Positions 54,412 to 63,390 of a stretch of DNA of 64,000 nucleotides are shown here, in pieces. The position numbers and the translations under genes were made by a program. The notes below the pieces were generated by a model. The model was not told the DNA's origin and did not search any database. It saw nothing but the letters and a program-made list of their open reading frames with translations. Each line of letters starts with the position of its first letter. Position 1 is the first letter of the stretch. This DNA comes from Thalassotalea sp. HSM 43 (GTDB lineage: Bacteria; Pseudomonadota; Gammaproteobacteria; Enterobacterales; Alteromonadaceae), in assembly GCF_004752005.1 (NCBI RefSeq), contig NZ_CP038493.1:186001-250000 (forward strand). Direction: 5' to 3'.

Positions 54412-55749
54412 ATGTCAGTAACTAGAGATTCATTTCATTCAAGAATAGGTTTTGTCCTTGCGGCAGCCGGCTCAGCTATTGGTCTCGGTAATGTGTGGGG
54501 TTTTCCGACGCAAGCAGCAAACAATGGCGGTGGTGCCTTTGTCTTTGTTTACCTGATCGTAACCGTGCTACTGGCGTTTCCGGCTCTATTTGCGGAAATA
54601 TATTTGGGTAACCAAGCGCAAAAAAACCCGGTTGGTGCGTTAGAAGATGCCTGTCAGGACGTGTCTAAACGACTGGGTCGTTACGCCGGTTTATTTGGCT
54701 TACTTGGCGCCATCCTAATGCTCAGCTTTTACTCCATTGTTGCCGGTTGGATGTTGTCGCACGCACTGTCGCCGTTAATGGCATTACTGGGTTTTGATAG
54801 CGCCGCTACGTGGCTAGCCGATTCGAGTGTCGCTCGTAACTTAGCGTTTACGCCTATTTTTATTGTGCTTAGTGCGCTAATCATTAATCGTGGTGTTCAT
54901 AGCGGTATTGAACGTTGGTCATCACGTTTGATGCCGGTACTGTTTGTGTTATTGATCGGCCTGATCATATACATCCTACAGCAACCGGGGGCAAGCGAAG
55001 GTGTCGCCATGTACCTGACCCCTGACTTTTCACAAATTAGCGATCCTAAATTAATCATCTCGGCCATGGGGCAAGCGTTCTTCTCGTTATCGATTGGTGT
55101 CGGTGGCATGATGGTATACGGCTCTTATATGAAAAAAGACGCCGATATTGGCAAGCTAGTGATTTCTATTGGTGCGCTAGATACCTTAATCGCTTTTCTA
55201 GCGGGTTTGTTGATCATCCCAACCTTGTTTGTAGCGCAACATATGGGCCAGCAAGTGTTTATTGACGGTCAATTAATTGGTGGCCCACAACTGATATTCT
55301 CAACCTTACCTGCCCTATTTGATTCGATGGGCGACATAGGTATTTATGTGTCCTTGGTGTTCTTTACATTGATGTCGATGGCGGCGCTAACCTCAACCAT
55401 TTCATCAACAGAAGTGCCTGTCGCCTATTTGGTTGAAGACAAAAAATATTCACGCTTTAAGTCAACGTTTATTGTCTCGCTTGTTGTATTGGCAGCAAGT
55501 ATGACCTTGGTGTTTAACTTTGATAGCTTATTTGGCGCGGTGATCAACTGGGTAAATTCATTCCAGCTACCGATTATGGGCTTGTTTTACTTTATTGTGG
55601 TGGGTTGGATATACAAACGCGGTAATCAACTGGCTGACAAAGCCCTACTGGCACAAAAGCCTTGGTTAAAACTATGGGCAAACTACTTACGTTTTGTTTG
55701 CCCTCTGTTACTGACCACAGTGTTTATCAATGTGATTTCTAATATGTAA
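54412..55749 (+). CDS. Sodium-dependent transporter of the NSS (SNF) family
   Basis: 445 residues from ATG 54412; the open frame to 54307 is a non-homologous extension. About 11 membrane helices with LeuT-fold motifs: GFVLAAAGSAIGLGNVWGFP in helix 1, NNGGGAFVFVYL, AFFSLSIGVGGMMVYGSYM in helix 6 and LTSTISSTEVPVAYLVED. The helix-1 gate position is Gly (WGFP) where LeuT has Arg, as in many proteobacterial members. Likely imports an amino acid or related amine with Na+. Its terminator lies within the 3' end of rmuC. Confidence 0.92.
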   Translation: MSVTRDSFHSRIGFVLAAAGSAIGLGNVWGFPTQAANNGGGAFVFVYLIVTVLLAFPALFAEIYLGNQAQKNPVGALEDACQDVSKRLGRYAGLFGLLGAILMLSFYSIVAGWMLSHALSPLMALLGFDSAATWLADSSVARNLAFTPIFIVLSALIINRGVHSGIERWSSRLMPVLFVLLIGLIIYILQQPGASEGVAMYLTPDFSQISDPKLIISAMGQAFFSLSIGVGGMMVYGSYMKKDADIGKLVISIGALDTLIAFLAGLLIIPTLFVAQHMGQQVFIDGQLIGGPQLIFSTLPALFDSMGDIGIYVSLVFFTLMSMAALTSTISSTEVPVAYLVEDKKYSRFKSTFIVSLVVLAASMTLVFNFDSLFGAVINWVNSFQLPIMGLFYFIVVGWIYKRGNQLADKALLAQKPWLKLWANYLRFVCPLLLTTVFINVISNM

Positions 55750-55806
55750 TCACCTGATGTAATCCATTAGTGTAAACACCATACCTAATAACGATAGAAA
55801 GCCGTA

Positions 55807-57123
55807 TTAAGGCGCCAGTGTGTTCTCCAGCATACTGGCGCTTTTTTTATCGCTGTCATTATCAGCCAAATCGACCTGTTCAATTTTAGTAAAACGACTG
55901 CTGATTTTATTGGCTGACGTGTGTATCTGTTTAACGTCAGTCGCTGCCTGGTCAATATGGCGAGCGAGATTATCAAATCGGTCACGAAAACGGCTAAAGT
56001 CTCCGCCAAGTTTGTGCAAATGCTCTTGAATGATATGAACTTGCTGACGGGTTGCTTCATCTTTTAACACACTGCGAACCGTGGTTAATACCGCCATTAA
56101 CGTCGTTGGTGAGGTAAGCCATACGCGAGAGCGATAGGCCAACTCAACCAATTCAGGGAAATGGGCGTGGATTTCAGCAAAAATCGCTTCTGCAGGTAAA
56201 AACATAATGGCGCCATCGGCGGTTTCATTGTTAATGATGTACTTGTCGCTGATGTCATTAATGTGTTTTTTGATATCCTGTTTAAATTGGTTCTGGTAGC
56301 CCTTTCGTTCGACCTCGCTGATCCCCACTTCGGTCATCTTACGATAGCTTTCCAATGGAAACTTCGAATCAATGACGATGTTGCCGGTCGGTTGCGGCAA
56401 AAATAATATACAATCGGCGATTTTACTGTTCGACAAGGTATGCTGAATAGCAAAGTGTTTTTCTGGCAGTACGTTACGTATCAACGCATTCAATTGCACC
56501 TCACCAAACGCACCACGAGAGCGCTTATCGGCAAGTACTTCCTGCAGACTCACCACATTGGTCGATAGCTCAGTGATTTTGCGCTGAGCATCATCAATTA
56601 GCGCCAGTCGCTTAACAATGTCATTAAAGGTTTTGGTGGTTTTATCAAAGCCTTCCGATAAACGCTTTTCAACGCCCGCAGAGATGTCTTGCAAGCGCTT
56701 GTCGGTACTTTGGGTTAACTCATTCATGCGCTTAGCCAGCACCTCAGCATTGGCTTGCATTGATTTACTGAGCTCTTCACGGTTTTGTGCGGTACTCTTT
56801 TGCAAGTGCTCGACCAATTGATTGATGGCATCTATTTGATTTTTATTAAACTGCTCTTTATGACCGGCTAATTGCTCGGTTAAGGTCAAACGCAGCTGAG
56901 TTAATGCCTGTTGCGTCGCCGTGACAAAGGCGCTTTGTAACTGACTTTGTTGACCTGTCGCTTTATTAATTTGCTCTAACTTTTCCGCTAATATCGCGTT
57001 GTCTTTATCGCTTTGCCCTGCTTGGCTTTTTAGTTGCTTCAATTGCATCAGCACAAGCGTTAGCATGATTAGTAGCAGCACACTGGCTGCGCTGATGAGC
57101 ATCAAAAACATGTCTGTCGTCAT
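55807..57123 (-). CDS. rmuC: DNA recombination protein RmuC
   Basis: 438 residues. An N-terminal membrane anchor (about 5-26) is followed by a long coiled coil (about 28-190) and the RmuC nuclease-like domain: SRGAFGEVQLNALIRNVLPE, FLPQPTGNIVIDSKFPLESY, YIINNETADGAIMFLPAEAI and SRVWLTSPTTLMAVLTTV. RmuC limits inversions at short inverted repeats in E. coli. A perfect LexA box 37 bp before the start codon indicates SOS control. Confidence 0.95.
   Translation of the reverse strand: MTTDMFLMLISAASVLLLIMLTLVLMQLKQLKSQAGQSDKDNAILAEKLEQINKATGQQSQLQSAFVTATQQALTQLRLTLTEQLAGHKEQFNKNQIDAINQLVEHLQKSTAQNREELSKSMQANAEVLAKRMNELTQSTDKRLQDISAGVEKRLSEGFDKTTKTFNDIVKRLALIDDAQRKITELSTNVVSLQEVLADKRSRGAFGEVQLNALIRNVLPEKHFAIQHTLSNSKIADCILFLPQPTGNIVIDSKFPLESYRKMTEVGISEVERKGYQNQFKQDIKKHINDISDKYIINNETADGAIMFLPAEAIFAEIHAHFPELVELAYRSRVWLTSPTTLMAVLTTVRSVLKDEATRQQVHIIQEHLHKLGGDFSRFRDRFDNLARHIDQAATDVKQIHTSANKISSRFTKIEQVDLADNDSDKKSASMLENTLAP
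55812..55848 (+). terminator. NSS transporter terminator embedded in the rmuC coding end
   Basis: GCGCCAGT/ACTGGCGC with a 14-base loop and seven T residues on the plus strand. The stem encodes the last residues of RmuC on the minus strand, so one sequence does two jobs in convergent genes. Confidence 0.85.
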
Positions 57124-57159
57124 GAGGTTTTCTTCTTATCGAGTATCTGCATACAGATA

Positions 57160-57175
57160 CTGTTTATATTTACAG
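57160..57175 (-). promoter_or_regulatory. LexA box upstream of rmuC
   Basis: CTGT-TTATATTT-ACAG, a perfect CTGT-N8-ACAG site, extended to TACTGT...ACAGTT. It ends 37 bp upstream of the rmuC start codon. E. coli rmuC (yigN) is a known LexA target. Confidence 0.9.
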
Positions 57176-57212
57176 TTATTAAAGCACGAATCCAAGTTTA
57201 TGAAAAGCCAAT

Positions 57213-57249
57213 AAAAAATCCCGCCATAACTGAGCTATGACGGGATTTT
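57213..57249 (-). terminator. Terminator of the S9 peptidase gene
   Basis: AAAATCCCG/CGGGATTTT outer stem with an inner CATA/TATG stem; the minus strand ends in a TTTTTT run 23 bases after the stop codon. Confidence 0.88.
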
Positions 57250-57271
57250 ATGTTTTGCTAATGAAATAACC

Positions 57272-59296
57272 TTATTTCAGGTACTTTTCCATCCATGCAA
57301 ATACTTCACGGTACCATTCTTTTAAGTTATCTGGTTTGCGAATATGATGATCTTCATCTGGGAACATCACCAAACGTGACTCAATACCTTTGCGTTGTAG
57401 AGTGGTAAACGCGCCTAAAGACTGCCCGTACGGCACACGATAATCCAATTCACCTTGGATCACTAACATTGGCATCTTCCAGTTATCAACAAAACGTGAC
57501 GGGTCAAACTTGTCGTAGTTTTCTTTAAACTGCCAATATGGGCCTGAGAAGTCATGCTCTGGGAACCACAATTCTTCGGTCACATTGTAAAAGCTTTTCA
57601 TGTCGAACAAGCCGGCGTGGTTGATAACACAGTTAAAACCGTCTGACCAATTACCCATGATCCAGTTCATCATGTAACCACCGTATGATGCGCCTAATGC
57701 ACAGGCTTTATCGCGGTTTAACCAGCTTTGTTTGTCAACGATGTAATCCATGCCTTTTTGCAGGTCTTCTAATGGTTTGCCACCCCAGTCACCTGAAATT
57801 GAATCGGTAAATGCCTGACCGTAGCCTGTCGAGCCATGAAAGTCGACCATGACCACGCCGTAACCTTGCGCTGCCCAAAGTTGTGCATTCCAACGATAGT
57901 GGAACATGTTACCAAAGCTGCCTTGTGGGCCACCGTGAACTAGAAACGCTATTGGGTATTTCTCACCCTCTTTGAAGTTTGCCGGTTTTACCCAGTAACC
58001 ATGTACGTCTTCGTTGTTCCAGCCTTTGAATTTGAATTGTTCAAATTCGCCCATGCTGATGTTCGCTAACTTGTCTTTATTGACATTGGTTAGCTGTTTT
58101 AAACCATAACCATCTTTGGCAATGCTGTAGACATCGGTTGGGTTGGCAATGTTGTGGCGAGTGAAATACAACTGATCGCCTGCAATCGATACATTACCGG
58201 CATAACCGTCGTTAAATACCGTCGTAACTTCACCAAAGTTAATGTCGATTGAAAATATTGATTGTTGGCCTAAATCTTGGGCAATGGCGATAACCGAGCG
58301 ATTGTCTTGGTCAAACTGGAAGCTAGAGATTGAACGATCCCACAAGGAAGCAACTTGTTTAACATCACCGCTGCGTAAGTCTTTGACGTTTAGCGTGTAC
58401 TTGTCTGACTCATATACTGGTGTTTGCATTGCTTTCCATGCCAAGTACTTACCGTCAGATGAATACACTGGCATAGCATCCCAGGCTTTATTGGCTTCGG
58501 TCAGGTTACTGATTTTGTAGCTTGCTAAATCAACCTCAAAGATATCCCAGTTGGTGTGCCATGCGTGATCAACACCAGGTGCTTTGGCTGAAAACGCCAA
58601 TTTAGCACCATCAGCGCTGAACGATACTTGTGACATACCGGCAAAGTCCGTATCCCAATCAGCCATAACATCTTTGGCTTCTGTGGCAACTTTGTTTTTG
58701 TTGATATCGGCGACAAAAATGTGCGAGTTAAAGTTATCAAGCCACACATCCCAATGACGCACCATCAGCTTGTCATAGGCACGGGTATTGTGTTTTTTAC
58801 TTTGTTCTTTGGCAATCGCTTCTTGCGTACAAGCAAAACTTTCACAACCTGGCATAACGGTAAACGCAAACGCTGCTTTGCTTTCATCTTGGTTTAACTT
58901 GTAGCCTTCGACGTTCAGCGGAAAGTTGGTTATTTGACGCGCTTCACCACCGGTTAGTGGCAAATACCACAATTGTGATGAGCCATTGCGAGACGATAGA
59001 AAATACAAGCCTTTGCCATCTTTGCTCCAATTAACCGAGCTTTCAGATGCCTTGTGAGAGGTCAGTTGGCGTACTTCGCCTGATTTCACATCGTGCAGGT
59101 AAAGGTGGTTATTGCCACGTTCTTGGCCTTTTTGGATACCGTAAACCAAGGTGCTGCCATCGGGAGAGATGGACACACTGTGGACTTGATTAAGACTGTT
59201 AAGTTTATCAACGGTCAAAACCTCAGTGTCCGCCATTGCTTGTGGCATCAGTGCCATCAAGGCAAGCGCTAGACTGCTATTTAGTAATGTTTTCAT
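57272..59296 (-). CDS. Secreted S9-family prolyl oligopeptidase (acylaminoacyl/dipeptidyl peptidase type)
   Basis: 674 residues with a signal peptide ending in AMA (residue 22). An N-terminal seven-bladed WD40/PD40-like propeller (about 30-400) gates the C-terminal alpha/beta-hydrolase domain. The catalytic triad is Ser in GASYGGYMMNW (about residue 534), Asp in GELDYRVPYGQS (about 618) and His in DEDHHI (about 648). FLVHGGPQGSFG and DFHGSTGYGQ form the oxyanion region. It should release dipeptides or acyl-amino acids from peptides in the periplasm. Monocistronic. Confidence 0.95.
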   Translation of the reverse strand: MKTLLNSSLALALMALMPQAMADTEVLTVDKLNSLNQVHSVSISPDGSTLVYGIQKGQERGNNHLYLHDVKSGEVRQLTSHKASESSVNWSKDGKGLYFLSSRNGSSQLWYLPLTGGEARQITNFPLNVEGYKLNQDESKAAFAFTVMPGCESFACTQEAIAKEQSKKHNTRAYDKLMVRHWDVWLDNFNSHIFVADINKNKVATEAKDVMADWDTDFAGMSQVSFSADGAKLAFSAKAPGVDHAWHTNWDIFEVDLASYKISNLTEANKAWDAMPVYSSDGKYLAWKAMQTPVYESDKYTLNVKDLRSGDVKQVASLWDRSISSFQFDQDNRSVIAIAQDLGQQSIFSIDINFGEVTTVFNDGYAGNVSIAGDQLYFTRHNIANPTDVYSIAKDGYGLKQLTNVNKDKLANISMGEFEQFKFKGWNNEDVHGYWVKPANFKEGEKYPIAFLVHGGPQGSFGNMFHYRWNAQLWAAQGYGVVMVDFHGSTGYGQAFTDSISGDWGGKPLEDLQKGMDYIVDKQSWLNRDKACALGASYGGYMMNWIMGNWSDGFNCVINHAGLFDMKSFYNVTEELWFPEHDFSGPYWQFKENYDKFDPSRFVDNWKMPMLVIQGELDYRVPYGQSLGAFTTLQRKGIESRLVMFPDEDHHIRKPDNLKEWYREVFAWMEKYLK

Positions 59297-59345
59297 AGTA
59301 CTCTTGTCGTTTGTTGTGTCGAATTATGTCTATTGTTAAATAAAC

Positions 59346-59371
59346 AAAACGCACTCTTAGCGGTGCGTTTT
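59346..59371 (-). terminator. Terminator of the fumarase gene
   Basis: AAAACGCAC/GTGCGTTTT with an 8-base loop; on the minus strand TTTTGTTTA follows, 19 bases after the fumarase stop. Confidence 0.85.
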
Positions 59372-59389
59372 TATGTTTTTTCTGGATGA

Positions 59390-60919
59390 CTAGACGCTCA
59401 GTTTTTCGTCCAGTTCGGCAATCTTCGCTTTCCAGATGGCCGGCCCTGTGACGTGCGCTGACTCGCCTTCGCTATCAACCGCCACAGTCACTGGCATGTC
59501 TTCTACATCAAATTCGTAGATGGCTTCCATACCCAGCTCTTCAAAGGCTACCACGCGAGAATTCTTAATCGCTTTTGATACCAAGTAAGCTGCACCACCA
59601 ACGGCCATCAAATACACCGACTTGTGGTTTTTAATGGTTTCTACGGTTCCAGGACCACGCTCAGCTTTACCAATGGTGCCCAATAGGCCTGTATCGGCAA
59701 GCATCATTTCAGTGAACTTATCCATACGAGTTGCTGTTGTTGGACCTGCAGGGCCAACCACCTCATCACCGACCGCATCAACTGGTCCAACGTAGTAGAT
59801 AAACTTGTTGGTAAAGTCGACGCCTTCTGGCAAGCCTTCACCTGATTCAAGCAGTTGTTGAATACGTTTATGTGCCGCATCACGACCGGTCAAGATTTTA
59901 CCCGTCAACAATACCGTTTCACCGGTTTTCCAGTCGGCGATATCGGCTTTGGTTAACTTGTTTACATTAACACGACGAACGTTTTCACCAACTTCCCATG
60001 TCACTTCAGGCCATTCTTCCAATTTTGGTGGCTGTAAGTTAGCAGGGCCCGAACCATCTAAATAAAAATGCACGTGACGCGTTGCCGCACAGTTAGGGAT
60101 CATTACCACAGGCTTAGACGCGGCATGAGTAGGTACCGATTTGATTTTCACATCAACTACGGTAGTTAAACCACCAAGGCCTTGTGCACCAATGCCTAGC
60201 TTGTTGACACGGTCAAAGATTTCTAAACGCAATTCTTCTTCTGCATTTTCTGGGCCTCGGTCAATCAATTCTTGAATATCAACCGGATCCATTAGGCTTT
60301 CTTTAGCAAGTACACCGGCTTTTTCAGCGGTACCACCGATGCCTATACCTAACATGCCTGGTGGACACCAGCCAGCGCCCATGGTTGGCAACGTTTTTTC
60401 AACCCAATCAGCAATCGAGTCACTTGGGTTAAGCATCGCCATTTTGGTTTTATTTTCAGACCCGCCGCCTTTGGCCGCGATCATGATTTCAATTTTGTCA
60501 CCGGCGACCATATCGATATGCACAACAGATGGTGTGTTATCTTTAGTATTGGTGCGCTTGCCGGCAGGATCAGCAACAATAGAGGCTCTTAAGGGGTTGT
60601 CAGGATTGTTATAAGCACGACGCGTACCTTCATCAACCATTTGCTGTACCGTTAAATCCGTTTTATCCCATTTAACGTCCATGCCGATTTTAACGAAACA
60701 AGTCACAATACCCGTATCCTGACAGATAGGTCGTTTACCTGTTGCTGACATGCGTGAGTTGATCAAAATCTGCGCGATTGCATCTTTCGCTGCTTGACTT
60801 TGCTCTTTATGATAAGCCTTTTCTAGCGCTTGGATGTAATCCAATGGATGGTAGTAAGAAATGTATTGCAACGCATCTTCGATGCTGTCGATAAAGTCTT
60901 GTTGCTTAATAACCGTCAT
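59390..60919 (-). CDS. fumA: Fumarate hydratase, class I (4Fe-4S)
   Basis: 509 residues. Class I fumarase interconverts fumarate and malate in the citric acid cycle using an oxygen-sensitive [4Fe-4S] cluster. Three cluster cysteines are visible: Cys66 in RPICQDTG, Cys185 in GAGWCPPGM and Cys277 in IPNCAATRHVHF. AKGGGSENKTKMAM and VGPAGPTTATRMDKFTE, with LGTIGKAERGPGT, are further family motifs. It is a single-chain enzyme with both N-terminal and C-terminal (beta) domains. Monocistronic; divergent from pabB. Confidence 0.95.
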   Translation of the reverse strand: MTVIKQQDFIDSIEDALQYISYYHPLDYIQALEKAYHKEQSQAAKDAIAQILINSRMSATGKRPICQDTGIVTCFVKIGMDVKWDKTDLTVQQMVDEGTRRAYNNPDNPLRASIVADPAGKRTNTKDNTPSVVHIDMVAGDKIEIMIAAKGGGSENKTKMAMLNPSDSIADWVEKTLPTMGAGWCPPGMLGIGIGGTAEKAGVLAKESLMDPVDIQELIDRGPENAEEELRLEIFDRVNKLGIGAQGLGGLTTVVDVKIKSVPTHAASKPVVMIPNCAATRHVHFYLDGSGPANLQPPKLEEWPEVTWEVGENVRRVNVNKLTKADIADWKTGETVLLTGKILTGRDAAHKRIQQLLESGEGLPEGVDFTNKFIYYVGPVDAVGDEVVGPAGPTTATRMDKFTEMMLADTGLLGTIGKAERGPGTVETIKNHKSVYLMAVGGAAYLVSKAIKNSRVVAFEELGMEAIYEFDVEDMPVTVAVDSEGESAHVTGPAIWKAKIAELDEKLSV

Positions 60920-61177
60920 AGTCTTCTCGTTTAAGTGTTCTCGTTTTTATCTTGCTATCAGTGACCCTTCGTCACGAACCGTAGTGCAACCCGCGTATCA
61001 GTGAGTGAACATACCAACTAAATGACATCCTTGGTATCGCAGGTCAGTTTTGTATATAAAAGTGCACGTATAATACTCCTGCAAGGCGTTTATCTCAATA
61101 ACACATTGATGAAATTCATTATAACTCTGTTACAATAGCCGCCAGAAAATATCAAACCTTGTTGATTAGCCACGACC

Positions 61178-62581
61178 GTGAACCACCAAACAAGCAATCG
61201 CTATCAAACACGAACTTTATGTTTTGATAACGACATCAGCATTATTGACCTTGCGCGCGCCTTTGCCAGTGAACCCTGGAGCTTTTGGCTAGACTCAGGT
61301 GACAGCGCGCATCCAGATTGTCGCTTTGACATTCTGGTGTTTGATCCGCTTATCACCCTAACCACATCGATTAATGTGACCAAAGTCTATGACCGTCGCA
61401 ATGACGAGCTGACCATAAGTCAAGACGATCCTCTGACCTTAGTCGACCAAGCCAGCGCTAGCGTGTTTGCCAACACCATTAAAGAACATGACAGCATCCC
61501 GTTTTGTGGCGGTGCATTAGGCTATTTCGCCTATGATTTAGGCCGTCGTTTTGAATCATTACCGGCAACAGCACTGATGGATATCAGTTTGCCCGATATG
61601 GCGGTAGGCATATACAGCAAAGCAATCATCTTTGATCGCAAACAGCAAACCTATACGCTGATAAGCTGGCATGATGATATAGACGCCTTGGCGCAAGACA
61701 TTAAACACAAAGTAAGCAGCGCAAAGACGAAATCGCTCACGCCGTTTACCTTAGCTTGTGATTGGCGAGCGAATATGAGCCAACAGCAATACCAGCAAAA
61801 GTTTGCTCAAGTGCAACAATATTTACGGTCAGGTGATTGTTATCAAATCAACCTAGCACAGCGATTTAGCGCCTTGTATGAAGGCGATGAATTTGACGCC
61901 TACCTAACATTACGTAAGCACAACAATGCGCCGTTTTCAGCGTTTATGCGGTTTGATGACGGTGCCATCCTCAGTGTATCGCCAGAGCGCTTTTTGCAAA
62001 TACATAATCAGCGGGTTGAAACAAAACCAATTAAAGGTACGCGTCCGCGCTCTGACATTGTCGAATTTGACAACGCCCACGCCAAAGAACTGCAAAACGC
62101 CAGTAAAGATCGTGCCGAGAATTTAATGATTGTCGATTTACTGCGTAACGATATTTCCAAAGCATGTTTGCCCGGTAGCGTTAAAGTACCGTCATTATTT
62201 GCCATTGAAAGTTTTCCCGCGGTGCATCATTTAGTCAGTACCGTTGAGGGCATGTTAAGCCCGAATAAATCTGCCACCGACTTACTTCGCGGCGCCTTCC
62301 CTGGCGGCTCGATTACCGGCGCCCCAAAAATCCGCGCCATGCAGATTATTGAAGAGCTCGAACCCCATCGACGCAGTGTTTACTGCGGCTCGATTGGCTA
62401 CTTATCGGCCTGTGGCAAAATGGATACATCAATAACCATTCGCACCTTAGTATGCGAACAAGACAAAATACATTGTTGGGCCGGTGGTGGTCTGGTTGCT
62501 GACTCGAAGGTTGATAGTGAATACCAAGAAACCTTTGATAAGGTCGCTAAAATCTTGCCTATTTTGACCAACAATAACTGA
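61178..62581 (+). CDS. pabB: Aminodeoxychorismate synthase component I
   Basis: 467 residues starting with GTG 61178; no ATG is available nearby. PabB aminates chorismate to 4-amino-4-deoxychorismate with ammonia from PabA, on the way to folate. Signatures: GGALGYFAYDLGRRFE, SGDCYQINLAQRF, SPERFLQIHNQRVETKPIKG with the PIKGT catalytic lysine, the NLMIVDLLRNDISK box, PGGSITGAPKIRAM and CGSIGYLSACGKMDTSI. It is followed by a strong terminator and then nudL, an order also seen in enterobacteria (pabB-nudL). Confidence 0.96.
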   Translation: MNHQTSNRYQTRTLCFDNDISIIDLARAFASEPWSFWLDSGDSAHPDCRFDILVFDPLITLTTSINVTKVYDRRNDELTISQDDPLTLVDQASASVFANTIKEHDSIPFCGGALGYFAYDLGRRFESLPATALMDISLPDMAVGIYSKAIIFDRKQQTYTLISWHDDIDALAQDIKHKVSSAKTKSLTPFTLACDWRANMSQQQYQQKFAQVQQYLRSGDCYQINLAQRFSALYEGDEFDAYLTLRKHNNAPFSAFMRFDDGAILSVSPERFLQIHNQRVETKPIKGTRPRSDIVEFDNAHAKELQNASKDRAENLMIVDLLRNDISKACLPGSVKVPSLFAIESFPAVHHLVSTVEGMLSPNKSATDLLRGAFPGGSITGAPKIRAMQIIEELEPHRRSVYCGSIGYLSACGKMDTSITIRTLVCEQDKIHCWAGGGLVADSKVDSEYQETFDKVAKILPILTNNN

Positions 62582-62608
62582 TCAAAACATAGTAACAGTG
62601 ATTGCCTC

Positions 62609-62649
62609 AAAGCCCGGAATCGTCTCATGACGAATCCGGGCTTTCTTGT
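62609..62649 (+). terminator. Terminator of pabB
   Basis: AAAGCCCGGA/TCCGGGCTTT with an inner CGTC/GACG stem and a short T-rich tail (CTTGTT), 28 bases after the stop codon. Confidence 0.82.
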
Positions 62650-62699
62650 TATGATGAAATTATCATGCGGTAAACGCCAATCTCAATTAAGGGCTTTTG

Positions 62700-63269
62700 A
62701 TGAACAAGCAGCAGTTTTTGCAACGATTCAATTTTCAAAACCTGAGTAAAATAGAAAACGCGTATCAACACGTTGGTGATTTGCGTCAAGCCAGCGTGCT
62801 TATTCCATTAGTCGAAAACGGCGATCGCATTGAAGTGGTATTAACCAAACGCGCCGCGCACTTAAAGCATCACCCAGGGCAAATCAGTTTTCCAGGGGGC
62901 AAGGTTGAAGACGCCGATGCCAGTTTATTACACGCCGCATTGCGTGAAGCCGATGAGGAAATTGGCGTCAAACCAAGTGATGTGCAAATTGTTGGCCAGT
63001 TAAAACCACATCATGTGATCACCGGTTATCAAATTACCCCGTATATTGGTTTTGTCCCCAAAGATTACCCGTTTGTTATTGACCATGGTGAAGTGGCCGA
63101 ATTGTTCATTGTCCCTTTCGATCATTTTATTGATGAGGGTAATCACTTATCCTTTAACATCAGTCGGCGCGGCACTACGCATAACGTCCATTTTATGCCA
63201 TATTTACACTACAACATTTGGGGTGCGACCGCAGCGATGATCAAAGATCTGGTCCGACACCTCAAATAA
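62700..63269 (+). CDS. nudL: CoA pyrophosphatase of the Nudix superfamily
   Basis: 189 residues from ATG 62700 (a TTG one codon upstream is unlikely). HHPGQISFPGGKVEDADA then LREADEEIGV is the Nudix box in the variant found in NudL/YeaB. VITGYQITPYIGF and YNIWGATAAMIKDLVRHL are C-terminal family segments. NudL-type enzymes cleave CoA to phosphopantetheine and 3',5'-ADP. It follows pabB but has its own start after a terminator. Confidence 0.93.
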   Translation: MNKQQFLQRFNFQNLSKIENAYQHVGDLRQASVLIPLVENGDRIEVVLTKRAAHLKHHPGQISFPGGKVEDADASLLHAALREADEEIGVKPSDVQIVGQLKPHHVITGYQITPYIGFVPKDYPFVIDHGEVAELFIVPFDHFIDEGNHLSFNISRRGTTHNVHFMPYLHYNIWGATAAMIKDLVRHLK

Positions 63270-63390
63270 AATCAATTTTACCCACAGTGTTGCTGTGATT
63301 ATTTGGTAATTTACGGTAATATCCGAATATTATTTCAATAAAAAGCCTAACAACCAAATTTAGGCAGCAACAAGAGTTTCAGGTAACAAG

